Below, one piece after another: positions 15,360 through 23,798 of a stretch of DNA of 47,330 nucleotides; positions within the stretch are counted from its first letter, which is position 1, and each line of letters starts with the position of its first letter. The DNA is taken from NCBI GenBank assembly GCA_030066475.1, contig JASJBO010000008.1, positions 1-47,330 on the forward strand. The letters run 5' to 3'. The notes under the pieces were generated by a model. It did not search any database, was not told where the DNA came from, and worked only from the letters and a program-made list of their open reading frames with translations. Position numbers and translations under genes: made by a program. Source of the DNA: Myxococcota bacterium. Lineage in GTDB: Bacteria > Myxococcota_A > UBA9160 > PR03.

Positions 15360-16736
15360 GTGAGCGACCTCGCGACGCGACTCACCGACGCGGTCCAGAC
15401 GCTGCGCGAGCGCACCCGGATCCCGGGCGTGGCCGTGGGCCTGCTGCACGGCGGCGAGCGCCACGTGGTCTGTGGCGGCGTCACGCACGTCGACCACCCG
15501 CTGCCGGTCGACGCCACCACGCGCTACCAGATCGCCTCGCTCACCAAGCCGTTCACGGCCACGGCGCTGCTGCGGCTGGTCGACCGCGGCCTCGTCGACC
15601 TGGAGCGGCCCGTGCGCGACTCCCTGCCGGAGCTCCGCCTCCCGCGCGAGGAGTGGACCGGGCGCGTGCGGGTCCGCGACCTGCTCACCCACACCGGCGG
15701 CTGGCAGGGCGACCGCTTCTTCGTGCGCCCGACCCGCGAGCCCACGCTCGAGGCGCTGGTCGCCGAGTTCGCCGACAACGAGCAGCTCACCCCGCCCGGC
15801 ACGCACTGGTCGTACAACAACGCCGGCTTCTCGGTGGCGGGCCGGCTGATCGAGGTGACGACCGGCACGCCCTTCGACGCCGCGCTGCGCGAGCTGGTGC
15901 TCGATCCGCTGGGCCTGGCGCACTCGTGCCTGCGCGCCGACGAGGCGATCCACCGGCGCGTCGCCGCGCCGCACCTGGTGGCGCGCGACGGGCCGGTGTT
16001 CCTGCCGGGCGGCGGCTGGCAGCCGGGCTGGGAGCTCCAGCCGCTCGACTGGCCGGCCGGCGGGCTCGTCTCCTGCGTCGAGGACCTGCTCGACTGGGCG
16101 CGCTTCCACCTGGGTGACGGTCGCGCACCGGACGGCACCCGCCTGCTCGAGGCCGAGACCCTGCACCGCATGCAGCGCGAGACCGGTCCGGCGGGCGGCG
16201 ACGACGACGCCATGGGACTCGCCTGGCTGCTGCGCGACCTGGGCGGCGTCCGCTTCTTCGGCCATACCGGCTCGACGGTCGGCTACCTGTCGCAGATCCT
16301 GATGCAACGCGAGCGCGACTTCGCCCTCGTGATCCTCACCAACAGCGTCAACGACGAGGGCTTCCGGCGCGACCTGATCGAGCAGGTGCTGGCGTTCGCG
16401 CTCGGCCTCGACGTCCGCGACCCGGAGCCGCTCGCGCCACAGCCCGACCCCGGCGAGTACCTGGGCCGCTTCGCCGGCCCGTTCTGGACGGCCCGCGTCG
16501 AGGCCGCCGACGCCCCCGGCGAGCTGGTGCTCCACGCCGAGGCCTATCCGCCGGAGCCCGGACGCTGGACCCCGCCGGCGGCCGGTCCCACCCGCTGGGC
16601 CTTCTACGCGCCCGACCGGATCGTGGTGACCGCCCCCGAAGCGAGCCGGGGCACCCGCGCCGACTACGTGCGCGACGACACCGGCCGCGTCGCCTGGCTG
16701 CGCTGGGGCGGGCGCCTGGCGCGCGCGATCGCGTAG
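15360..16736 (+). CDS. Serine hydrolase of the beta-lactamase/class C family
   Basis: 458 residues beginning at GTG 15360, with no signal peptide, so probably cytoplasmic. The active-site SxxK is S60-L-T-K63, YxN is Y152-N-N154, and a KTG-like HTG occurs in FFGHTGSTVGY. The ~100-residue C-terminal extension after the catalytic domain resembles the beta-barrel add-ons of esterase EstB or D-aminopeptidase relatives. It is likely an esterase or peptidase rather than a resistance enzyme. The EamA transporter gene begins 8 nt after its stop and they are probably cotranscribed. Confidence 0.88.
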   Translation: MSDLATRLTDAVQTLRERTRIPGVAVGLLHGGERHVVCGGVTHVDHPLPVDATTRYQIASLTKPFTATALLRLVDRGLVDLERPVRDSLPELRLPREEWTGRVRVRDLLTHTGGWQGDRFFVRPTREPTLEALVAEFADNEQLTPPGTHWSYNNAGFSVAGRLIEVTTGTPFDAALRELVLDPLGLAHSCLRADEAIHRRVAAPHLVARDGPVFLPGGGWQPGWELQPLDWPAGGLVSCVEDLLDWARFHLGDGRAPDGTRLLEAETLHRMQRETGPAGGDDDAMGLAWLLRDLGGVRFFGHTGSTVGYLSQILMQRERDFALVILTNSVNDEGFRRDLIEQVLAFALGLDVRDPEPLAPQPDPGEYLGRFAGPFWTARVEAADAPGELVLHAEAYPPEPGRWTPPAAGPTRWAFYAPDRIVVTAPEASRGTRADYVRDDTGRVAWLRWGGRLARAIA

Positions 16737-16744
16737 ACGCCCCG

Positions 16745-17677
16745 GTGGAGCTGCACCGCCCCTCCGGCCGCACCGGCCTCGGCCTGGCGCTCGCGAGCAG
16801 CACGATGCTGCTCTGGGGCCTGCTGCCGCTCGCACTCCAGATCCCGCTGCGCGTGCTCGACCCCGTCACGATCACCTGGTTCCGCTTCGGCGTCTCGGTG
16901 CTGCTGCTGGCCGCCTGGCTCGCCAGCCGGGGCGAGCTGCCGGTGCTGGGCCGTCTCGGGCGCAGCGGCTGGCTGCTCCTGCTGGTCGCGACCGGCGGCC
17001 TGGCCGCCAACTACCTGACCTACCTGCTCGGCCTCGACCGCACCAGTGCGGCCAACGCGCAGGTGCTGATCCAGGTCGCGCCCCTGCTGCTCGCCCTGGG
17101 CGGCATCGTCGTGTTCCGCGAGCGCTTCACGCGGCTGCAGTGGATCGGCCTCGCGATCCTGGTCGCCGGCCTGGCGGGCTTCTTCGCCAGCCAGCTCCGC
17201 GCGCTCGCCGCCGGGCTCGACCGCTATCTCTCGGGTGTCGCGATGTTCGTCGTCGCCGCGGTCACCTGGGCCGGATACGGGCTGGCGCAGAAGCAGCTGC
17301 TCTACACCCTGCCCTCGCAGCCGCTCATGCTGCTGGTCTATCTCGGCTGCTTCGCGGTATTCAGCATCGGCGCCGCGCCCGCCGGCATCCTGGCGCTCGA
17401 CGCCCGCCACCTGATCGCGCTGGGGTTCTGCGCGATCAACACGCTGCTCGCCTACGGCGCCTTCGCGGCCGCCCTGGAGCACTGGGAGGCCTCGCGCGTC
17501 TCGGCCGTGCTGGCGCTGACCCCGCTCGCCACGCTGGCCTTCGCGGCGCTGGGCCACGCGCTGCTGCCGAGCTGGGTCGAGTCGGAGACGCTCCTGCCCG
17601 GCGCGCTCGGAGGCGCCGTGGCGGTCGTCGCCGGCTCGGCGCTGGTGGCGCTGGGGCGACACGGCTCCAGCTCCTGA
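16745..17677 (+). CDS. EamA/DMT-family transporter
   Basis: 310 residues with about ten hydrophobic segments in two EamA repeats. The first carries VTITWFRFGVSVLLLAAWLA and NAQVLIQVAPLLLALGGIVV, the second GYGLAQKQLLYTLPSQPLML and WEASRVSAVLALTPLATLAF. The start is GTG 16745. Members export metabolites such as amino acids; the substrate here is unknown. The gene converges on the porin gene with 15 nt between stops. Confidence 0.9.
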   Translation: MELHRPSGRTGLGLALASSTMLLWGLLPLALQIPLRVLDPVTITWFRFGVSVLLLAAWLASRGELPVLGRLGRSGWLLLLVATGGLAANYLTYLLGLDRTSAANAQVLIQVAPLLLALGGIVVFRERFTRLQWIGLAILVAGLAGFFASQLRALAAGLDRYLSGVAMFVVAAVTWAGYGLAQKQLLYTLPSQPLMLLVYLGCFAVFSIGAAPAGILALDARHLIALGFCAINTLLAYGAFAAALEHWEASRVSAVLALTPLATLAFAALGHALLPSWVESETLLPGALGGAVAVVAGSALVALGRHGSSS

Positions 17678-17692
17678 GTGGGCAGGCTCCGC

Positions 17693-19009
17693 TCAGAAGT
17701 GGAAGTCGACCCGGCTCTGGAAGATGTTGAGCCGCTCGGCCTCGCTCGCGACCGAGTTCGTGTCGAGGATCCGCGACCAGTCGAACATCACGCGCAGCGC
17801 CGAGTTCAGGTACCAGTTGAGGCCCAGGGTGAGCACGCCCTGGCGGCCGCCGTTCACGTTCTCGTTGTCGGCGTCGATGACCGCGTAGCGCGCCGCGAAC
17901 TCCCAGGCGCCCCAGTCCCGGCGGCGGAAGCTGAAGTTCCGGTCGGGCTTGAGCCCCTTGAACTCACCCGCGCTCATCTTGTAGGAGGCCGCCCGCGACT
18001 CGCCGGTCAGGCTCCAGGCCGCCTCGACGTGCCAGCCCAGGAACTCCAGGTTCCGGTCGTCGTCGCGGTCCAGGAACACGTGGTTGTACTCCCCACCGAC
18101 CGAGAAGGGCCCGTAGGCGAAGGCCGCCTCGGGCCCGACCAGGAAGACGTTGTCGACCTTGGTCAGGGTCCCGGTGTCCACCGGGAACAGGCTGGACATG
18201 TGCGTGGTCTCCGAGCGGATGCGCACCTCGTTGTCCTCGGGCAGGCGATAGGCGCCGCGCGCCCCGAGGTGGAGCACCCGGTCCTCGCCCAGGATCGGAG
18301 CCCAGACCGCCCGCAAGGCGCTGCCCCAGCCCTCGTCGCCGCCGTCGCTGGCCGAGACCGAGTCGCCGTAGATGCCCGTCGCGAGGAACCACCGATCGCC
18401 GGAGAACTCGCCCCGCACGCCGATGGCGCGGTCGATGAAGGGGATGATCAGGTCGGTGTCCGGCGCGCGCTCGATGAAGGGGATGTCGTTCGAGCTCATC
18501 TCGACCGCCAGGCTGAACGGCTGCTTCTGGTGCCCCACGGCGAACTTGCCCCACGGCAGGCCGCTGTAGCCGACGAAGAAGTCCTTCACGCTGACCTCGT
18601 TGTCGGCGAAGTCCACCTCGCTGACGAACGAGAAGTCCTCTCGGTACTTGCCCTGGAAGTACATCCGCGCCCGGCGGATCTCGGTGCCGTCGGTGGCCTG
18701 GGAGCTGATCCGGCGGCCCTCGTGCCCGCTGGCATCGGTGTGCAGCCGCCCGCCGATCTTGAAGCTGTAGGCCCCGTCGCTCGCGCGGAAGTTCAGCCCC
18801 TTCTCGTCGAGCGTCACGAGCACCTGGCGCACGTCCTCCTCGTTCAGCTCCTCCTTCTCGATCAGCTGGTCGTACTGCACCTGGTTGATGGCGCCGTTCG
18901 CGAGCAGGATGTCGAGCAGCTCCTTGTCCGCCGCCGCGGCCACGCGTCCGTGCAGCAACGCGAGCGCCAGCAGTGCAATCACCCGGCAGGGTCGCCGATC
19001 CGGGGACAT
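17693..19009 (-). CDS. Phosphate-selective porin (OprP/OprO family)
   Basis: 438 residues. AGGAGGG precedes ATG 19009. A signal peptide ends at AAAADK, followed by a short helical lead (LLDILLANGAINQVQYDQLI) typical of the family, then the beta-barrel (SFKIGGRLHTDA; RRARMYFQGKYREDFSFVSE) and a C-terminal Phe (SRVDFHF) for outer-membrane assembly. Family members form anion-selective pores for phosphate or polyphosphate. A Pho-box-like sequence about 100 nt upstream fits induction under phosphate limitation. Confidence 0.9.
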   Translation of the reverse strand: MSPDRRPCRVIALLALALLHGRVAAAADKELLDILLANGAINQVQYDQLIEKEELNEEDVRQVLVTLDEKGLNFRASDGAYSFKIGGRLHTDASGHEGRRISSQATDGTEIRRARMYFQGKYREDFSFVSEVDFADNEVSVKDFFVGYSGLPWGKFAVGHQKQPFSLAVEMSSNDIPFIERAPDTDLIIPFIDRAIGVRGEFSGDRWFLATGIYGDSVSASDGGDEGWGSALRAVWAPILGEDRVLHLGARGAYRLPEDNEVRIRSETTHMSSLFPVDTGTLTKVDNVFLVGPEAAFAYGPFSVGGEYNHVFLDRDDDRNLEFLGWHVEAAWSLTGESRAASYKMSAGEFKGLKPDRNFSFRRRDWGAWEFAARYAVIDADNENVNGGRQGVLTLGLNWYLNSALRVMFDWSRILDTNSVASEAERLNIFQSRVDFHF

Positions 19010-19106
19010 CCACGTCCCTCCTATCGCTTGGGGTCCGGGCCGCGCCCCAATCCCCCCATGGGCGAGGCAGCCCAGCGGGGTTTTACTCGGGCTCCGTGGA
19101 GAAACG

Positions 19107-19124
19107 GTGACGGGGCCATGACAG
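19107..19124 (-). promoter_or_regulatory. Candidate Pho box upstream of the OprP-like porin
   Basis: On the minus strand CTGTCAT (19124-19118), GGCC, CCGTCAC (19113-19107) follows the PhoB pattern of two 7-nt halves in 11-nt register (CTGTCAT-N4-CTGTCAC): the first half is a perfect match, the second 6 of 7. It lies 98 nt before the porin ATG. The spacer is G+C-rich instead of A+T-rich, so binding needs a test. Confidence 0.5.
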
Positions 19125-19176
19125 AACCCCGAAGTCCGTGACGGAGACGCACCGAGTCGAGCGCGATCCGTCGACG

Positions 19177-19343
19177 CCTAGCAGCCCGTTGAAGAACCCT
19201 CCCGTCGCCTGGCACGCGCCTTCGGCCCGAGCTCTGCGTTGCGAAACCTCGCCGTAGCGCGGCTATGGCTGCGGTTTCGCGCCTTGATCTCGGGCCGAAT
19301 TCGCGCGCCAGGCTCGGTCCGGGTTCTTCAACGGGCTGCTAGG
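19177..19343. repeat. 167-bp long-hairpin element (MITE/REPIN-like)
   Basis: The ends are perfect 23-bp inverted repeats: CCTAGCAGCCCGTTGAAGAA... at 19177-19199 and its complement at 19321-19343. The interior continues to pair imperfectly (GCCTGGCACGCGCC with GGCGCGCCAGGC-like sequence; CTCGGGCC arms; GCGAAACC with GGTTTCGC), so the whole unit can fold into one hairpin with its tip near 19260. No ORF is present. It occupies the gap between the porin and LysR genes; 19344-19399 also holds two tandem 11-bp units (CGACTCGCTAC), the second containing the LysR stop codon. Confidence 0.8.
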
Positions 19344-19399
19344 GCCCGGCCGACGGTGCCGGCGAGGAGGACTCGCTCGCGCGACTCGCTACCGACTCG

Positions 19400-20335
19400 C
19401 TACCGGTTGGGCGCCTCGGCTCGGCCCGGCGGCTCGGCGAACAGGCGGCCGCGCGCGTCCTCCGAGATCGCGACCACGGCCGGGTGCCGCAGGCGGCGCT
19501 CCACCGAGATCGCGTAGAAGCGCTCCCGCACGTCGTCCGCCCGCCCGACCAGCTCGACGTCGTACTGCGACACGACTTCCCGCTCGATCACCTGCGGTGC
19601 GGGGAAGACCCCGGTGCCCGTCGCGCCGAACACCTTCATCAGGGCCGAGTCGTCGAAGCTGGCGACCATCCGCGGCCGGATGCCGAGGTCCTGGAACCAG
19701 TGCTCGAGGGCGGTGCGCAGCGCGGCGTGGGGCGTCGGCAGCAGCATCGGCGCGCCGTCCAGACTGTGCGGAAAGCCGGCCCGAAGCCGGGCCGCCTGCT
19801 CCTCCGTCGCGAAGAACGCCACGCCGCACTCGCCGAGCAGGTGGTCGAAGGCGCGCACCGCGACCTCGGCGCCGCGCGGGGCGTCGCTCAGCACGAGGTC
19901 GATCGAGTAGGTCGCGAGGCCCGCCAGCAGCACGTCGGGCTTGTCCTCGATGCAGTGGAGCTCGAAGCCGGGGTCGAGCGCCACGGCCGGCTCGAGCAGC
20001 CGGTGGGCGATGAGCTTCGGAACGGCCATCGAGAGGCCGACGGTGAGCCGGGTCGGAAGCCGGTCCTCGCCGAGCCGCACGGCCCCCTTGAGCTCCTCGC
20101 CGAGCTCGAAGATCCCGTCGGCGTAGTGGAGGACCGTGCGGCCGAGGTCGGTGAGCACCAGGCCTCGGCCGACGCGCTGGAACAGGCGTTCGCCGATCTG
20201 GGCCTCGAGCTGGCGGATCTGGGCGCTGACGGTGGGCGGGCTGACGTGGAGGTGGCGCGACGCCTTCACGACGCCGCCCTCGCGGGCGACCGCACGGAAG
20301 TAGAGCAGGTGATGGAAGTTCAGCCAGTCGAGCAC
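19400..20335 (-). CDS. LysR-family regulator (NhaR-like)
   Basis: 311 residues from GTG 20335. The N-terminal helix-turn-helix (LNFHHLLYFRAVAREGGVVK, then VSPPTVSAQIRQLEAQIGERLF) is close to the NhaR type; the effector domain fills the rest. It is transcribed away from the carbonic anhydrase-SulP pair across a short A+T-rich region containing a dyad (20366-20378), the usual arrangement for a LysR protein controlling the divergent operon. I infer a role in inorganic-carbon or ion (Na+) response; the inducer is unknown. Confidence 0.88.
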   Translation of the reverse strand: MLDWLNFHHLLYFRAVAREGGVVKASRHLHVSPPTVSAQIRQLEAQIGERLFQRVGRGLVLTDLGRTVLHYADGIFELGEELKGAVRLGEDRLPTRLTVGLSMAVPKLIAHRLLEPAVALDPGFELHCIEDKPDVLLAGLATYSIDLVLSDAPRGAEVAVRAFDHLLGECGVAFFATEEQAARLRAGFPHSLDGAPMLLPTPHAALRTALEHWFQDLGIRPRMVASFDDSALMKVFGATGTGVFPAPQVIEREVVSQYDVELVGRADDVRERFYAISVERRLRHPAVVAISEDARGRLFAEPPGRAEAPNR

Positions 20336-20365
20336 GTGGCCCCCAGGGGCAGATTAGGATAATCA

Positions 20366-20378
20366 GAACTTATAGTTC
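20366..20378. promoter_or_regulatory. Dyad in the lysR-carbonic anhydrase intergenic region
   Basis: GAACT-TAT-AGTTC is a 5+5 dyad in a strikingly A+T-rich stretch (20353-20399) between the divergent genes. ATTA-N3-TAAT (20353-20363) and TTGCCT-N7-AGGCAA (20391-20409) lie beside it. These are good candidates for LysR operator half-sites; the last lies between the dyad and the carbonic anhydrase ribosome site. Confidence 0.5.
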
Positions 20379-20444
20379 ATTATTTCGATATTGCCTATTC
20401 GTGAGGCAACCTCGATGCTGAAGGGTTCCGAGGAGGTCATCGCC

Positions 20445-21068
20445 ATGGATCGCATCTACGCTGGAATCGGGCAGTTCCAGGACCGCATCTTTCCCGAGAA
20501 GCGGGAGCTGTTCGAGCGACTCGAAGGGGGCCAGCAGCCGCAGCTCCTGCTGATCACCTGCTCCGACTCGCGCATCGACCCCGCCCTCGTCACCCAGACC
20601 GAGCCCGGCGAGGTGTTCGTGATCCGCAACGCGGGCAACCTCGTCGCGCCCTGGGGCGACCGCAACGGCGGCGAGGCGGCGACGGTCGAGTATGGGATCC
20701 GCGCGCTCGGCATCCGCGACATCGCCGTCTGCGGGCACACGCACTGCGGCGCCATGGCGGCGCTCCGCGATGGCGGTGCGCCGGAGCTGCCCGCGGTCGA
20801 CCGCTGGCTCGAGCTCGGCCGCGAGGCGCTGACTCGAAGCGTCGCGCTCGACCCGCCGGCGGCGGACCCGCTGGTGGAGACCGTCGCGGCCAACGTCCTC
20901 ACCCAGCTCGACCACCTGCGCACCCACCCGAGCGTCGCCGAGGCCGAGGCGCGCGGCGCGCTGCGCCTGCACGGCTGGATCTACGACTTCGGAGCAGGCG
21001 AGCTGCTGGCCGCCGACGCCGACGGCTGCTTCCGCCAGCTGCGCGCCGCCGCCCGGGAGGTGGCGTGA
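20445..21068 (+). CDS. Beta-class carbonic anhydrase
   Basis: 207 residues from ATG 20445, preceded by AGGAGG (20431-20436). It interconverts CO2 and bicarbonate. Zinc-site motifs are CSDSR (C39, D41, R43) and HTHC (H98, C101), with RNAGNLV between them. An in-frame TTG at 20391 exists but lacks a ribosome site. The stop overlaps the SulP start (TGATG), so the two proteins are almost certainly coexpressed. Confidence 0.92.
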   Translation: MDRIYAGIGQFQDRIFPEKRELFERLEGGQQPQLLLITCSDSRIDPALVTQTEPGEVFVIRNAGNLVAPWGDRNGGEAATVEYGIRALGIRDIAVCGHTHCGAMAALRDGGAPELPAVDRWLELGREALTRSVALDPPAADPLVETVAANVLTQLDHLRTHPSVAEAEARGALRLHGWIYDFGAGELLAADADGCFRQLRAAAREVA

Positions 21069-22639
21069 TGGCGGCCTGGATCGCCGCGCTGCGCAACGAC
21101 TGGACGGGCGTCGGCCAGAGCTGGAAGCGCGACCTGCTGTCGTCGGTGGTGGTGTTCCTGGTCGCGCTGCCGCTCTGCATGGGCATCGCGATCGCCTCCG
21201 GCCTGCCGCCCGCCACCGGGCTCGTGACCGGCATCATCGGCGGGCTCGTGGTGGGCCTGCTCGCCGGCGCACCGCTCCAGGTGAGCGGCCCGGCCGCCGG
21301 TCTGGCCGTCATCGTCTGGGAGCTCGTCCAGACCCACGGCGTCGGGCCGCTGGGCTGGATCGTGCTGGCGGCGGGCGCGTTCCAGTTCGCCGCCGGCCGC
21401 GCCGGGATCGGCCAGTGGTTCCGGGCCGTGTCGCCGGCGGTGATCCACGGGATGCTGGCCGGCATCGGCGTGCTGATCTTCGCGAGCCAGTTCCACGTGA
21501 TGGTGGACGACGCCCCGCGCGACAGCGGCATCGCCAACCTGATCGCCATCCCCGAGGCGATCTACAAGGGCATCATCCCGGCCGACGGCTCCGTGCACTT
21601 CCAGGCCGCCATGATCGGCGTGCTCACGCTCGCCGTCCTCGCTCTTTGGAGACCGCTCGTGCCCGCCGCGCTTCGCGCGGTTCCGGCGCCGCTGGTGGCC
21701 GTGGTCGTCGCGACGCTCGGCGCGATGGGCCTCGGGCTCGACATCCGCACCGTCGACATCCCGGAGCGCCTCACCGATGCGCTCGTGTTCCCTACGTTCG
21801 CCGACCTGGGCGGGCTCGGGTGGACGGTGCTCGGCTCGGGCCTCGCCCTCGCCTTCGTGGCGAGCGCGGAGACGCTGCTCTGCGCCACCGCCGTGGACAA
21901 GATGCACGACGGCCCGCGCACGAAGTTCGACCGCGAGCTCTCCGCCCAGGGCGTGGGCAACATGCTGTGCGGGGCCGTCGGCGCGCTGCCCATGACGGGC
22001 GTGATCGTGCGCAGCAGTGCGAACGTCGAGTCGGGCGCGCGCACGCGCCTGTCGGCGGTCAGCCACGGCATGTGGCTCCTGCTCTTCTGCGCCGCGCTCC
22101 CGTTCGTGCTGCGCCAGATCCCGACCGCCGTCCTCGCGGCCGTGCTGGTGTACACGGGCTACAAGCTGGTGAACCTGGTCGCGGTCCGGGAGCTCGCGCG
22201 CTTCGGCCGCACGGAGGTCTTGATCTACGCGGCAACCCTGATCGGGATCGTATGCGTCGACCTGCTGACGGGGGTCGTGCTCGGCATCGCCCTCTCGCTG
22301 GCGCGACTGCTCTACGACGTGTCGCACCTCGAGGTCGAGCTGACGCACTCGGGCGACTCGTCGCGCTGGCGGCTGGCGCTGCGCGGTGCCGCCTCCGTCG
22401 TGCGGCTCCCGAAGCTCGCCGCCGCCCTCGAGCAGGTCCCGCCCAACGTCGAGCTGCACGTCGACCTCGAGGCGCTCGACTACATCGACCACGCCTGCAT
22501 GGAGCTGCTGATGAACTGGGAGAAGCAGCACGAGGGGATGGGCGGAAGCCTCGTGATGGACTGGACCGGCCTCGAGGCGCGCTTCAGGCCCAGGTCCATG
22601 AACGCCCTCGATCGCGAGCAGGACGCCGCCGCGGCCTGA
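21068..22639 (+). CDS. SulP-family anion transporter with STAS domain, probable bicarbonate transporter
   Basis: 523 residues from ATG 21068 (GTG 21065 also possible). It has 12-14 hydrophobic segments in the SulP fold (FLVALPLCMGIAIASGLPPA; APLQVSGPAAGLAV; FVASAETLLCATAVD; PMTGVIVRSSANVESGA) and a C-terminal STAS domain (about 430-510: VELHVDLEALDYIDHACMEL). Coupling to a carbonic anhydrase suggests bicarbonate/Na+ uptake like BicA-type proteins, rather than sulfate. It is followed by a strong hairpin. Confidence 0.88.
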   Translation: MAAWIAALRNDWTGVGQSWKRDLLSSVVVFLVALPLCMGIAIASGLPPATGLVTGIIGGLVVGLLAGAPLQVSGPAAGLAVIVWELVQTHGVGPLGWIVLAAGAFQFAAGRAGIGQWFRAVSPAVIHGMLAGIGVLIFASQFHVMVDDAPRDSGIANLIAIPEAIYKGIIPADGSVHFQAAMIGVLTLAVLALWRPLVPAALRAVPAPLVAVVVATLGAMGLGLDIRTVDIPERLTDALVFPTFADLGGLGWTVLGSGLALAFVASAETLLCATAVDKMHDGPRTKFDRELSAQGVGNMLCGAVGALPMTGVIVRSSANVESGARTRLSAVSHGMWLLLFCAALPFVLRQIPTAVLAAVLVYTGYKLVNLVAVRELARFGRTEVLIYAATLIGIVCVDLLTGVVLGIALSLARLLYDVSHLEVELTHSGDSSRWRLALRGAASVVRLPKLAAALEQVPPNVELHVDLEALDYIDHACMELLMNWEKQHEGMGGSLVMDWTGLEARFRPRSMNALDREQDAAAA

Positions 22640-22652
22640 CCTCCTCGGCGGA

Positions 22653-22692
22653 GCGCCGCCCGGCCCCGGGAAGCCCCGGGGCCGGGCGGCGC
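22653..22692 (+). terminator. 18-bp perfect hairpin after the SulP gene
   Basis: GCGCCGCCCGGCCCCGGG (22653-22670), loop AAGC, and its exact complement (22675-22692) begin 14 nt after the SulP stop. There is no T-tract, so it is either an atypical intrinsic terminator or an RNA 3'-end stabiliser. The remaining 150 nt before the next gene show nothing clear. Confidence 0.65.
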
Positions 22693-22841
22693 ACTTCGTC
22701 ACCCTCCCCCGTCCGCCCGGGATCCGCCCCCGCGCTGGCGAACCGGTTCGAGCCCACGCCCCTGTCGCAGACCGCCGAAGTGGGGCTGCTCTCGCGTCCG
22801 CGACGCTCTACCTTCGGCGGCAAGGGGGTGGGGGAATCGCG

Positions 22842-23777
22842 GTGTCCTTCGAACCGGCGGCACTCGAGGAGCTTCGGTTCGAGAGCCACGATGGCACCGA
22901 GCTGGCGTACTACCGCGCCGGCGGGCGGCGCGTGCGCACCATCGTCTTCTGCGGCGGGCTCGGCGGCGGCGTGCGCGTCTGGCAGCCGCTGATCGCGCGG
23001 CTCGCCGATCGCTTCCGGATCCTGGCCTGGGACTACCGCGGGCTCTACGGCTCGGGCACCGCCGGCGCGGCCGGCTACGAGATGGCCGCCCACGTCCGCG
23101 ACCTCGTGGCGCTGTGTCGGCACGAGCGCGTGAAGGAGCCGATCCTGGTGGGATGGAGCATGGGCGTCCAGCTCGGGCTCGAGCTCCACCGCGAGCACGG
23201 CGGTCTGCTCGGCGGCTTCGCAGCGGTACACGGCATCGCGGGACGCCCGCTCGATACCGCGTTCGATTCCGCCTGGACCGCGCGCGTGGCGCCGGCCGTG
23301 TTCGCCGGCATGCGCGCCCTCGGTCGCGGCTTCCGGCACGTGGGCGTCCCGCTGGCGCAGTCGGACGCGGTGGTCGCAGGGCTCGTCGGGGTGGGCCGCC
23401 GACTCGGGGTGATGGCGCCGAGCCTGGACCTGGAGGCGTTCCAGCAGGTCGCGGAGGCGTGGACCCGGCTCGACCTGGCCGCCTACGCGGAGATCTTCGC
23501 CGAGCTCGGCCGCCACGACGCCTTCGACCTGCTGCCCGACATCCACACGCCGACCTTGGTCGTGGCCGGTGGCCGCGACCGTTTCACGCCGCTGCACCAC
23601 GCGCGCGCGATGGCGCAGGCGATGCCGCGCGCCTCGCTCGAGGTGATCCCCGACGCCACCCACTTCGGGCTGCTCGAGTTCGGCGAGGAGATCGCCGACG
23701 CCGTCGAGCGCTTCGCCGAGCGCTGCCGTCCGCGTCGCCGCCCGCACGCCCGGCGCGAACCTGCGACGACCCGCTGA
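22842..23777 (+). CDS. Alpha/beta hydrolase
   Basis: 311 residues from GTG 22842. It has an alpha/beta hydrolase fold with nucleophile elbow G-W-S106-M-G, oxyanion strand IVFCGGLGGGVRVWQ, acid in VAGGRDRFTPLHH and catalytic His in PDATHFGLLEF. No signal peptide or membrane segment. Related sequences include epoxide-hydrolase- and esterase-like proteins of poorly defined substrate. It converges on the long minus-strand operon with 21 nt between stops. Confidence 0.85.
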   Translation: MSFEPAALEELRFESHDGTELAYYRAGGRRVRTIVFCGGLGGGVRVWQPLIARLADRFRILAWDYRGLYGSGTAGAAGYEMAAHVRDLVALCRHERVKEPILVGWSMGVQLGLELHREHGGLLGGFAAVHGIAGRPLDTAFDSAWTARVAPAVFAGMRALGRGFRHVGVPLAQSDAVVAGLVGVGRRLGVMAPSLDLEAFQQVAEAWTRLDLAAYAEIFAELGRHDAFDLLPDIHTPTLVVAGGRDRFTPLHHARAMAQAMPRASLEVIPDATHFGLLEFGEEIADAVERFAERCRPRRRPHARREPATTR

Positions 23778-23798
23778 GGCGGGACGCGCGCGGCGAGC

